Source: Mesorhizobium sp. NBSH29 | GTDB lineage: Bacteria; Pseudomonadota; Alphaproteobacteria; Rhizobiales; Rhizobiaceae | Direction of reading: 5' to 3' | Length of the DNA stretch: 64,000 nucleotides | Assembly (NCBI RefSeq): GCF_015500055.1 | Contig: NZ_CP045492.1 | Location: 1,064,501-1,128,500, forward strand | Part shown: one piece after another, positions 11,048 through 18,223 of the stretch | How positions within the stretch are numbered: position 1 is the stretch's first letter | How the letters are laid out: every line of letters begins with the position of its first letter | Notes under the pieces: generated by a model | The model's database searches: none | What the model was told of the DNA's origin: nothing | What the model saw: the letters and a program-made list of their open reading frames with translations, nothing else | Made by a program: the position numbers and the translations under genes

Positions 11048-12430
11048 ATGTCAGCACTACAACCGGTCCTCGACCGTCTCGACCGCGATCTTGATGCCAG
11101 CCTGGAGCGGCTGTTTGCGCTGTTGCGCATCAAGTCGATCTCGACCGACCCTGATTTTGCCGCAGAGTGTCGTCGCGCCGCCGAATGGCTGGTTGCCGAT
11201 CTCAAAACCATTGGCTTTGAAGCGAGCGTGCGCGATACGCCGGGCCACCCGATGGTGGTTGCCCATCATGATGGCCCCGCAGGTGCGCCGCATCTTCTTT
11301 TCTACGGTCACTACGACGTTCAGCCAGTCGACCCGGTCGAGCTTTGGGACGCTGATCCGTTCGACCCGGAAATCAAGGAGCGCGACGGCGTGAAAATCAT
11401 CACCGGGCGCGGCTCTTCGGATGACAAAGGGCAGCTCATGCTGTTCGTCGAGGCTTGCCGCGCCTGGAAGGCCGAGCATGGATCGCTGCCCTGCAAAATC
11501 ACGCTGTTCTTTGAGGGCGAAGAGGAATCCGGCTCGCCTTCGCTGAAACCCTTTCTTGAGCAATATTCCGAGGAGTTGAAGGCTGATGTCGCACTCGTCT
11601 GCGATACCGGCATGTGGGATGCGGAAACTCCGGCCATTTGCGTCGGTCTGCGTGGTCTGGTCGGCGAGGAAATCACCATCAAGGCTGCAGATCGCGACCT
11701 TCATTCAGGCGAATTCGGCGGCGCCGCCGCCAACCCGATCCGCATCCTGTCGAAAATCCTGGCCGACATCCACGATGATGATGGCCGCATCACCATTCCG
11801 GGCTTTTACGATGGCGTCGAGGAAACGCCATCGCAGATCCTGAAATCCTGGGAGACGCTGGGCGAGACCGCCGAAAGCTTCCTGGGCCAGGTTGGGCTTT
11901 CCGTGCCGTCAGGCGAAAAAGACCGCTCCGTGCTGGAATTGGTCTGGGCGCGCCCGACCGCTGAGTTCAACGGCATCACCGGCGGCTACACTGGCAAGGG
12001 CTTCAAGACGGTCATCGCCGCTGAGGCGCGGGCGAAAGTATCATTCCGTCTCGTCCATCAACAGGACCCTGCCGAGATACGCGCTGCCTTCCGCGCCTTT
12101 GTCAAAGAGCGCCTGCCTGCCGATTGCACGGTCGAGTTCCACGAACATGGCGGCTCGCCAGCAATCCAGCTCGGTTATGACTCGCCCTTCCTCACCAAGG
12201 CGCGCGATGCGCTGTCGGATGAATGGCCAAAGCCTGCCGTGATGCTTGCCATGGGCGGCTCCATTCCCGTGGTCGGCGACTTCCAGAAATTCCTTGGCAT
12301 GGAATCGCTTCTGGTCGGCTTTGCGTTGCCAGACGACCGCATTCATTCGCCGAACGAAAAATACAATCTGGAATCTTTCCACAAGGGTCAGCGTTCCTGG
12401 GCGCGTATCCTTCACGCCCTAACGAAGTGA
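11048..12430 (+). CDS. M20-family metallo-dipeptidase/amidohydrolase
   Basis: 460 residues. Metal-site motifs of the M20 peptidase family are visible: LLFYGHYDVQPVDP (His, Asp), a bridging GRGSSDDKGQ Asp, FEGEEESGSP (catalytic and ligand Glu pair) and VCDTGMWD. The C-terminal catalytic-domain segment GGSIPVVGDF and the HSPNEKY ligand region are also present. The length and the large insertion (dimerisation domain near 200-330) fit the cytosolic dipeptidase (PepV/CNDP-like) branch. Exact substrate specificity cannot be read. It lies 8 bp before the RNase D start, suggesting cotranscription. Confidence 0.9.
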   Translation: MSALQPVLDRLDRDLDASLERLFALLRIKSISTDPDFAAECRRAAEWLVADLKTIGFEASVRDTPGHPMVVAHHDGPAGAPHLLFYGHYDVQPVDPVELWDADPFDPEIKERDGVKIITGRGSSDDKGQLMLFVEACRAWKAEHGSLPCKITLFFEGEEESGSPSLKPFLEQYSEELKADVALVCDTGMWDAETPAICVGLRGLVGEEITIKAADRDLHSGEFGGAAANPIRILSKILADIHDDDGRITIPGFYDGVEETPSQILKSWETLGETAESFLGQVGLSVPSGEKDRSVLELVWARPTAEFNGITGGYTGKGFKTVIAAEARAKVSFRLVHQQDPAEIRAAFRAFVKERLPADCTVEFHEHGGSPAIQLGYDSPFLTKARDALSDEWPKPAVMLAMGGSIPVVGDFQKFLGMESLLVGFALPDDRIHSPNEKYNLESFHKGQRSWARILHALTK

Positions 12431-12438
12431 GCGCTGCG

Positions 12439-13056
12439 ATGACAATTCGATATCACAAGAACGACCTGCCCGACCTTTCGCACTATGCAGTCGATGCAGT
12501 GGCCATCGACACCGAAACGCTGGGGCTGAACCCACATCGCGACAGGCTTTGCGTGGTTCAGATTTCGCCGGGCGACGGCACGGCTGACATCATCCAGATC
12601 GACCGGGGTCAGACTTCCGCCCCCAACCTTGCCGCCCTGCTGGCCAATCCGGCTATCACAAAGCTGTTTCATTTTGGCAGGTTTGATATTGCGGTTCTCT
12701 ACCACGCGCTCGGCGTTCTGGCCGAACCGGTGTTCTGCACCAAGATCGCCTCGCGCCTCACCCGCACCTATACGGACCGCCATGGCCTGAAAGATATTTG
12801 CTTCGAGCTTCTGGGCGTTAGCCTGTCCAAGGTGCAGCAATCCTCCGACTGGGCCGCCGAAACGCTGACCCCCGAACAGCTGGAATATGCCGCGTCAGAC
12901 GTGCTCTACCTGCACGGACTGCGCAATGTTCTGTCCAGCCGCCTCGCGCGGGAAGATCGCACAGCTGTCGCCAAAGCCTGCTTCGATTTCCTCCCCACCC
13001 GCGCAAAACTCGATCTAATGGGCTGGCCCGAAGCCGATATTTTCGCTCATAGCTGA
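12439..13056 (+). CDS. rnd: Ribonuclease D-like 3'-5' exonuclease
   Basis: 205 residues from ATG 12439; longer upstream readings would run inside the dipeptidase gene in another frame. DEDDy exonuclease motifs are IDTETLGLNP (Asp-Thr-Glu), HFGRFDIAVL (Asp) and YAASDVLYL (Tyr-x3-Asp). It consists of the nuclease domain only and lacks the HRDC tail of enterobacterial RNase D, which is usual for the short alphaproteobacterial form. Its expected role is 3' trimming of tRNA and other structured RNA. It ends 52 bp before the rearranged PBP fragment, so it marks the left border of the inserted region. Confidence 0.88.
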   Translation: MTIRYHKNDLPDLSHYAVDAVAIDTETLGLNPHRDRLCVVQISPGDGTADIIQIDRGQTSAPNLAALLANPAITKLFHFGRFDIAVLYHALGVLAEPVFCTKIASRLTRTYTDRHGLKDICFELLGVSLSKVQQSSDWAAETLTPEQLEYAASDVLYLHGLRNVLSSRLAREDRTAVAKACFDFLPTRAKLDLMGWPEADIFAHS

Positions 13057-13108
13057 GGATTGTTGCGGCGCGGTCAGGTCTCCACCATCCGCCAAGCCGA
13101 CCGCCCGC

Positions 13109-13384
13109 ACTTAAGGCCTCCTTAAATCGCCTCATTTATTCCGCAGGCGGTGATGGCCATCGAGGATCGGCGCTATTATTCGCATTTCGGCGTTGATCCG
13201 CTCGGCCTGGCGCGCGCCATGGTACAAAATGTCATTGACCGGCGCGTCATCCAGGGTGGCTCGACGCTAACCCAGCAACTGGCCAAGAACCTGTTCCTAA
13301 AGCCCGAGCGCACGATCGAGCGCAAGGTGCAGGAGGTGCTTCTGGCGCTGTGGCTGGAACACAAATACACCAAGGACCAGATCC
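13109..13384 (+). pseudogene. Chimeric, truncated duplicate of the PBP gene and its upstream region
   Basis: Two segments are joined. 13109-13141 matches 17479-17511 (upstream of the PBP gene) exactly over 33 bp. 13135-13384 matches 17974-18223 (PBP codons about 140-222) over 250 bp with one difference: ATC instead of AGC, giving VIQGG against VSQGG. The junction lies in TTTATTC, which occurs at both source sites (17505-17511 and 17974-17980). The copy therefore lost 469 bp between two 7-bp repeats. The reading frame runs EDRRYYSHFGVDPLG to YTKDQI and then stops in unrelated sequence at 13390. It lacks a start, the membrane anchor and the transpeptidase domain, so it is not functional. Confidence 0.95.
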
Positions 13385-13744
13385 GTCATTGAGTTCTGTG
13401 ATTGTGGGTTTCGTCATAGTTTTTCTTTCTGTTGCTTGGTCGGCTAATTCCAACCGATGCGCTAGAAAGGGCAGGCGATGGCAGGCTCGTCATGCTCAAC
13501 ACGGGAGCGAAGCGATTGGAGCGGGCAGGGCATTGACGACAGCGAAGCAGCCTCGCCACGTCTGCCAAAATGCGCTCAAATATGGTTGTGATTGATTGGC
13601 CTAGTGACGGAATGAACGGTCGCGAAAACCGCTTGCAGTTCCAGATATCCGATTATGCGACTTCTAGGGCGATTGGCCGCTATCCCAAGAGGGGCAACAA
13701 ACCTTCAACAATCTGTTTGGTTTTGAACGGGGGTTTGTGGCAGC
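13385..13744. other. Left part of the insert, no recognisable gene
   Basis: 360 bp between the PBP fragment and the first hairpin. Only short open frames occur (up to about 80 codons on either strand), and none shows a convincing ribosome binding site or a motif I recognise. It may be decayed mobile-element DNA. I see nothing functional in it. Confidence 0.5.
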
Positions 13745-13791
13745 GAAAAAGGGCCTTTTTCAGCCGTTCCAAAAAGGAGCGTTTTTGGAAC
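13745..13791. terminator. Two adjacent A/T-stem hairpins after the AraC-type gene
   Basis: GAAAAAGG-G-CCTTTTTC (13745-13761) and GTTCCAAAAA-GGAGCG-TTTTTGGAAC (13766-13791, a perfect 10-bp stem) lie immediately 3' of the leftward regulator gene. They could act as terminators in either direction. The second is related to a hairpin at 16038-16059, so these may also be dispersed repeats of the insert. Confidence 0.55.
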
Positions 13792-13794
13792 AGC

Positions 13795-14802
13795 TTACGT
13801 CGTCTCGTGCACTCGTTCATTTAGTCGAATCCAATCACTAGGCGGCATTTTCATCTTTCGAAGGAACTCTCGGTTGTAATTCGATTTAGTGTTGAACCCA
13901 GCAGACAGCATTGCGGACGTCACAGATTCTCCGGTGCGCAGGCTTTCACACGCCGCGTTGATGCGGTGTGCATTGATATAACGAGAGACATTTTCGCCGG
14001 TCTTGCGGTTGATCGCGATCGATAACTGTTTGATCGGGACGTGGAGCCGCCGCGCCAGCTGTGTCAGGGTCAAGTCAGCGTTGAGATAAAGGCGCTGTGT
14101 GGCCATCAACTGGTCCAATCGCATCATCAGGTCATTGTCCAATTGCGTATCAATTTGGACAGGAGATAACGGCACAGATTGATCTGGGTCGATAAGACTG
14201 TCCGATAAGGCTAAAGCCCCCAGCAAGATCAATATACCTGTCGAGAACAGGCTAATGATCCAAGGCTGCCACGCGCTCAATCCTGCTAACTGGGCGGCGA
14301 CAATCAGTATATCGCTAAAGGCTGACCCAATCAGACAAAGCCCCATAATACACCAGATTTTAGTGGGTGCATCGCCTGTTCCAAGGCGCAGTCGTGGCAA
14401 GGCGTCCGGACCTTGCATCGAGATGAGCAAAATTGCACTGCCATATCCGACGTAAAGAATCGGTATCGACACATCCAACCATGCGGGCGCGTTGATGAGG
14501 CAGAACAGGACGAAAAGGGGTCCAATTGCGTGCCAGATATCCAACCTCCAGCGTGGCCCGCGAATGGCCGTGCCTTGAAAACTGATCCATGCCAAGGCCG
14601 GAATAATGGTGGCGCTGACGGGCTGTATATTCCGGAAAGCGCCTATCTCGTAATGTTGTGCCAGCGAGATAATGACGCCCTGTACAGCGCAAGCCGCAAG
14701 TAGGGCGGGCAGCAGGGGACTTTGCCCCTCGCGCCGCAACAATGCAACCAGCATAAATACAAGAACCAGAGATCCGAACAGAGGGATTGGAAGTGTTGGC
14801 AT
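13795..14802 (-). CDS. AraC-family regulator with N-terminal membrane domain
   Basis: 335 residues. The first about 215 are strongly hydrophobic, with about seven probable membrane spans beginning IPLFGSLVLVFMLVALL and ending with STGILILLGALAL. The last about 110 residues form the AraC DNA-binding domain (LTLTQLARRLHVPIKQLSIAINRKTGENVSRYINAHR, shown here in part, and SAMLSAGFNTKSNYNREFLRKM). Such membrane-anchored AraC proteins are thought to sense an extracellular or membrane signal and act on neighbouring genes. It is divergent from a secreted hydrolase, which is the likely target. Codon use is less GC-biased than in flanking chromosomal genes, consistent with transfer. Confidence 0.85.
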   Translation of the reverse strand: MPTLPIPLFGSLVLVFMLVALLRREGQSPLLPALLAACAVQGVIISLAQHYEIGAFRNIQPVSATIIPALAWISFQGTAIRGPRWRLDIWHAIGPLFVLFCLINAPAWLDVSIPILYVGYGSAILLISMQGPDALPRLRLGTGDAPTKIWCIMGLCLIGSAFSDILIVAAQLAGLSAWQPWIISLFSTGILILLGALALSDSLIDPDQSVPLSPVQIDTQLDNDLMMRLDQLMATQRLYLNADLTLTQLARRLHVPIKQLSIAINRKTGENVSRYINAHRINAACESLRTGESVTSAMLSAGFNTKSNYNREFLRKMKMPPSDWIRLNERVHETT

Positions 14803-14828
14803 GAGTGGCGTCCTTCACGGTCTCTCTA

Positions 14829-14873
14829 CGTCCTAAAATGGGTTCTGCGCGACCTCAAACCGGTTTTAGGACG
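14829..14873. promoter_or_regulatory. Inverted-repeat operator candidate between regulator and hydrolase
   Basis: CGTCCTAAAA (14829-14838) and TTTTAGGACG (14864-14873) form a perfect 10-bp inverted repeat 25 bp apart, with the palindrome AAACCGGTTT (14857-14866) inside. It lies in the 132-bp divergent region between the AraC-type gene and the hydrolase gene, where a regulator should bind. Many AraC proteins prefer direct repeats, so binding by that protein is an inference. Confidence 0.5.
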
Positions 14874-14913
14874 CCGGTTTCTTCAAGTGCGGCCAAATGA
14901 TGAACATCGCAAT

Positions 14914-14935
14914 TTTGGAACAGGAGTTTTCCAAA
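14914..14935 (+). promoter_or_regulatory. Hairpin presenting the hydrolase ribosome binding site
   Basis: TTTGGAA (14914-14920) pairs with TTCCAAA (14929-14935), leaving the Shine-Dalgarno AGGAG in the 8-nt loop and the A of the start codon in the stem. This could modulate translation of the hydrolase. The stem is short and AT-rich, so it may be marginal at growth temperature. It fixes the start at ATG 14935. Confidence 0.4.
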
Positions 14936-15957
14936 TGAAAAATATGTCCTTGAGCATCGTCCTTGCCGTAACCGCCACATCTGCAATGGCAGACGGATTG
15001 GCTGGATACGAACCGGTGACATTCCCGGTAGCCTATCAGAATGAACCGGTGTCTGGCGCAATCTGGTATCCGTCGACAGGTGGCGGAACAGAAGTAAGCA
15101 TCGGTGAAAACGGCGTATTTTATGGCACGGCTGTGCAAGAGGGGGGAACAATCGGCGAAGGGCCGTTTCCCGTTATTCTTGTTTCGCACGGCTTGGGTGG
15201 CAACATTCGCACATTGAGCTGGCTTACTGCTGGGCTTGCCGCGCGGGGCGCTGTCGTTGTCAGTGTCGATCATCCAAATAGCACGACGAGCGACTTTGAC
15301 TTACGCGCAGGGCTGGATCACTGGACGCGTGTGCAGGATCTTCAGACGGCATTGGACAAACTTGAGGCTGATCCGCGCTTTGCCGGACAACTGGATTTGA
15401 CGCGTGTGATGGCCGCAGGGTTTTCCTATGGCGGTTGGACTGCGCTTTCGATGGGCGGGGTGGCGGGCGATCTGGCGGGCTACGCAGCCCATTGTGATAC
15501 TGTTGGACGTGCGTCGTCGCACTGTGCTGACCTTGCCGAAGGCGGTATCGACTTGCATAGTCTGGATGCTGCCGCATGGGATGCATCCTATAAAGATCAA
15601 AGGATCACGATGGTTGCCGTAATTGATCCGGCGCTACACTATGGGCTTGCACAGCAGCATGTGGACAGCTTGGTTGATGATGTGCTTCTAATTGGGCTTG
15701 GCGATGGCGACGACCGTTTGCTTGCGACCGATTTCAGCGCCGACGGCAGCGATTTTGCTGCTCTGTTACCGGGTGCAAGAATCGACGTCATTGCACCGGC
15801 GAACCATTTTGCAGCCTTGTTGCCATGTAAGCCAATGGGGGCTGAAATCCTTGAAGAAGAAGGCGATGACCCAGTTTGCGACGGTCCGGAAGGATTGGAT
15901 CGCGTGGCCGTGCATGAAGAAATCATCGCGAAGATCGCCACACAACTCGGCCTCTGA
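14935..15957 (+). CDS. Secreted alpha/beta hydrolase (dienelactone/PAF-acetylhydrolase-like)
   Basis: 340 residues with an N-terminal signal sequence (MKNMSLSIVLAVTATSAMAD). Motifs are the oxyanion segment ILVSHGLGGN (81-90), the nucleophile elbow AGFSYGG with S164, and a probable catalytic His in APANHFAALLP. The fold family splits esters of small acyl or lactone substrates. The substrate here is unknown; the export signal indicates action in the periplasm or outside. AGGAG at 14922-14926 sets the start; frames opening earlier lack a binding site. The gene is divergent from a membrane-bound AraC regulator, a two-gene pair within the acquired insert. Confidence 0.8.
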   Translation: MKNMSLSIVLAVTATSAMADGLAGYEPVTFPVAYQNEPVSGAIWYPSTGGGTEVSIGENGVFYGTAVQEGGTIGEGPFPVILVSHGLGGNIRTLSWLTAGLAARGAVVVSVDHPNSTTSDFDLRAGLDHWTRVQDLQTALDKLEADPRFAGQLDLTRVMAAGFSYGGWTALSMGGVAGDLAGYAAHCDTVGRASSHCADLAEGGIDLHSLDAAAWDASYKDQRITMVAVIDPALHYGLAQQHVDSLVDDVLLIGLGDGDDRLLATDFSADGSDFAALLPGARIDVIAPANHFAALLPCKPMGAEILEEEGDDPVCDGPEGLDRVAVHEEIIAKIATQLGL

Positions 15958-16037
15958 CCTACACGTCGCTTTGACATGAACTGCGGAGGTGGCCATTGCG
16001 CTGCCTCTGCTAGTATTTAAACCGTTACGCGACCCTG

Positions 16038-16059
16038 CCAAAAACCACCGTTTTTGGAA
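16038..16059. repeat. Hairpin related to the one at 13766-13791
   Basis: CCAAAAA-CCACCG-TTTTTGG (16038-16057) followed by AA. It matches the pattern CCAAAAA-N6-TTTTTGGAA of the hairpin at 13769-13790, differing only in the loop. It lies in the 175-bp convergent space between the hydrolase and GNAT genes and may serve as a shared terminator. Confidence 0.5.
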
Positions 16060-16132
16060 GGCAACAAATTACGTGTGGTTGCCGTCGCAAAACCATCCTT
16101 TTCGCATCGGTTTCAGGCTTTGAAATCTGTGC

Positions 16133-16687
16133 TTACGAACGGTCGTTGACGTCCCAATTCTCCCTTGTCAGGCAATAGCAGCCCCAAGTCTGCGCACCAC
16201 CGCCAAGGTCAATGTCTGCCTCGTGCATGTAGATTGCGCCGAGCCTCTTTGTAGCAGTCTGGGAGCGCAGATTTGTGGGTGCTATATGAAACCAGGCTTC
16301 GCTTTTGGCGGAGAAAAGGTGGCCGAGTGTCAAGCGTTTTACAATGCGGTTTGTCTTGCCACCCCAGTGCTTACGCACGAGGAAAGTGAATCCAATCGAT
16401 AGGCGAGATGGGGCATTGGTGTCCGAATAATAAACCGTGCACCCGATGACCCAGTTGCTTGCGTCACGAATGACAAGCGCTGCACCGGAAGAGAGCAGAA
16501 GGTCGAAATATGGGTCAAAAACCACTCTTTCGTGTCTGGTTCGCGCGGGGTGCCCCGCCCAAATTTCCGGGTCATTCGCTGCTTCAGCCAAGCCATCGCG
16601 GTCTTGTTTCCGAAGAGACGATATTTTAATTCCACTCCCCTCTAGACTCGGCTGCGGGTTAAAGTCGGAAGGAAAAACAAAAGCCAT
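16133..16687 (-). CDS. GNAT-family (RimJ/RimL-like) N-acetyltransferase
   Basis: 184 residues. The GNAT core is recognisable from GIKISSLRKQDRDGLAEA, then WVIGCTVYYSD, the beta-4/beta-5 region SIGFTFLVRKHWGGKTNRIVK, and WFHIAPTNLRSQTATKRLGA, which forms the acetyl-CoA pocket and exit. It probably acetylates a small molecule or a protein N-terminus, with unknown substrate. No operon partner: it converges with the hydrolase and its upstream side is about 300 bp of gene-poor sequence. It belongs to the AT-richer insert. Confidence 0.8.
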   Translation of the reverse strand: MAFVFPSDFNPQPSLEGSGIKISSLRKQDRDGLAEAANDPEIWAGHPARTRHERVVFDPYFDLLLSSGAALVIRDASNWVIGCTVYYSDTNAPSRLSIGFTFLVRKHWGGKTNRIVKRLTLGHLFSAKSEAWFHIAPTNLRSQTATKRLGAIYMHEADIDLGGGAQTWGCYCLTRENWDVNDRS

Positions 16688-16982
16688 TCATTCACCTCGG
16701 ATTTGACTGGTTGCGCGACAATGGGCATCGACAATATTCGTCTTGCCTGCATCGCTGACATGACTTGTTTGGAAACCGATGATTTTTGCAACATCTCATT
16801 GACTGGCAACAATGCGGACAAAGCACCAATCAGTCAGCTCAGCTAGAGTAAGATTTTTACTGGCATTTGGGCGACAGTATGCTCCCCATTTACGCTTCGC
16901 GATCGCTTAGGGTAACATTCTCAGAGTTAGACAGTTCGACAAATTTTGACCGCTTGCAAAATAATCAGAGAGAGCAAACGCC
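16688..16982. other. Gene-poor spacer in the insert
   Basis: 295 bp upstream of both the leftward GNAT gene and the rightward membrane-protein fragment. It must contain their promoters, but no clear -35/-10 pair, RNA structure or operator stands out. Confidence 0.4.
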
Positions 16983-17195
16983 ATGATACTCGTTCTTCTC
17001 CTGAGCGCAGTGGTCGCCTGTGTCATAGGTGCAATTCTCGGCCTAGTGGTGGCACGTTTCTTACCGAAGGTTTATTTATATGTGCTCTGGGCGGCACTAA
17101 ATTTTTCGTCTCGATTTAGGTGTTCGATTTTAATTTGTATCGCGGTTGCGAATTGCTTTGTTCACAACCGACCATTTTTCAAAACGGTCGTTTAG
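16983..17195 (+). pseudogene. 5' remnant of a small membrane-protein gene
   Basis: The open frame begins MILVLLLSAVVACVIGAILG and continues VVARFLPKVYLYVLWAAL, one or two hydrophobic spans. After about residue 40 (near 17100) the composition changes to residues unlike a membrane protein, and the frame ends at 17195. The gene appears to have been cut by the event that left the neighbouring transposase fragment. The Shine-Dalgarno is weak (AGAGAG). The family is not recognised. It could be a genuine 70-residue protein, but the abrupt change argues for truncation. Confidence 0.45.
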
Positions 17196-17197
17196 TT

Positions 17198-17383
17198 CTA
17201 ATCCGGGCCGCATTTCTTTCCCCAGCGGCGGATCGTTTCATAGGAGACGGCAATGCCGCGCTCCAGCAGCAATTCCTCAACAAGCCGCAGGCTCAGAGGA
17301 AACCGAAAGTAGAGCCAGACCCCGTGGGCAATGATCTGGGGCGGGAAGCGATGGCGCTTATAGCTGATTGGCGAGGTGTTCAT
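17198..17383 (-). pseudogene. IS6-family transposase, N-terminal fragment
   Basis: 61 codons, MNTSPISYKRHRFPPQIIAH then VWLYFRFPLSLRLVEELLLERGI and VSYETIRRWGKK. This is the conserved N-terminal helix-turn-helix region of IS6-family transposases (about 230 aa when complete). The frame ends at TAG 17198-17200 right after GPD, where the family continues into the DDE domain, so about three quarters of the gene is missing. No intact terminal inverted repeat is evident on either side. It lies 95 bp inside the right border of the insert. Confidence 0.85.
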
Positions 17384-17478
17384 GCAAGTGCGTCTATCGC
17401 AGCCGCTACTCAAAAGGCGTTACCGTGGTATCACCATTGGATCTGGTATGCAGCGGCACCCCTGGTGAGGCTCCAGCG

Positions 17479-18223
17479 ACTTAAGGCCTCCTTAAATCGC
17501 CTCATTTATTCTGCATCGGGTGGGACGGGCACTTAAGGGGTGGTGAAGCGCAGCGTATGGCCGGTAGGGATAAAAACACGCGGATCGAGCCGACGTTCGA
17601 CCGACCGGGGCGTTCGCGCGGTTCGGCCGACCTTTCCGTGGGTGAAGATGACCGCGTTGTGCAGTCATCCCGTGGCAAACCGGTGCGCAAGCAGGTCAAG
17701 GCACGTGGCAGACAGAAAACATCGCGCCGCAGCCGGGGTGGCTTGTTTGCCGGGTTCGGTCGGCTTTTTTACTGGTCGCTGGTTCTGGCGCTGTGGGGCG
17801 GCATCGGTCTTGTCGGCATCGTCGTCTATTACGGCGCGCAAATGCCCTCGACCACGGAATGGACGATCCCCGACCGTCCGCCCAATGTGAAGATTGTGTC
17901 CGTCGACGGGCAGCTGGTCGCCAATCGGGGTACCACCGGAGGCGAGGCACTCGGCCTGCATGAAATGTCGCCCTTTATTCCGCAGGCGGTGATGGCCATC
18001 GAGGATCGGCGCTATTATTCGCATTTCGGCGTTGATCCGCTCGGCCTGGCGCGCGCCATGGTACAAAATGTCATTGACCGGCGCGTCAGCCAGGGTGGCT
18101 CGACGCTAACCCAGCAACTGGCCAAGAACCTGTTCCTAAAGCCCGAGCGCACGATCGAGCGCAAGGTGCAGGAGGTGCTTCTGGCGCTGTGGCTGGAACA
18201 CAAATACACCAAGGACCAGATCC
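17479..18223 (+). repeat. Right (intact) copy of the duplicated PBP-gene segment
   Basis: 17479-17511 and 17974-18223 correspond to 13109-13141 and 13135-13384. The intervening 469 bp is present only here. The copy starts exactly at the insert border with ACTTAAGG. The first block includes TTAAGG-CCT-CCTTAA, a short inverted repeat that may belong to the PBP promoter or operator. Confidence 0.9.

Larger units (their letters stand above)
13385..17478. mobile_element. 4.1-kb acquired insert between two copies of PBP-gene DNA
   Basis: The segment starts exactly where the left PBP copy ends (after GATCC, 13384) and stops exactly where the 33-bp direct repeat begins again (17479). It is visibly richer in A/T runs than the surrounding chromosome. 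It holds an AraC-type regulator, a secreted hydrolase, a GNAT protein, the beginning of a membrane protein and a fragment of an IS6-family transposase. The structure implies that a tandem duplication of roughly 745 bp accompanied the integration. Which mobile element brought it is not visible beyond the IS6 remnant. Confidence 0.75.

Noticed and set aside
13385-13744. Complete insertion sequence at the left border of the insert
   Set aside because: No transposase domain or terminal inverted repeat pair could be recognised; only short unmatched frames.
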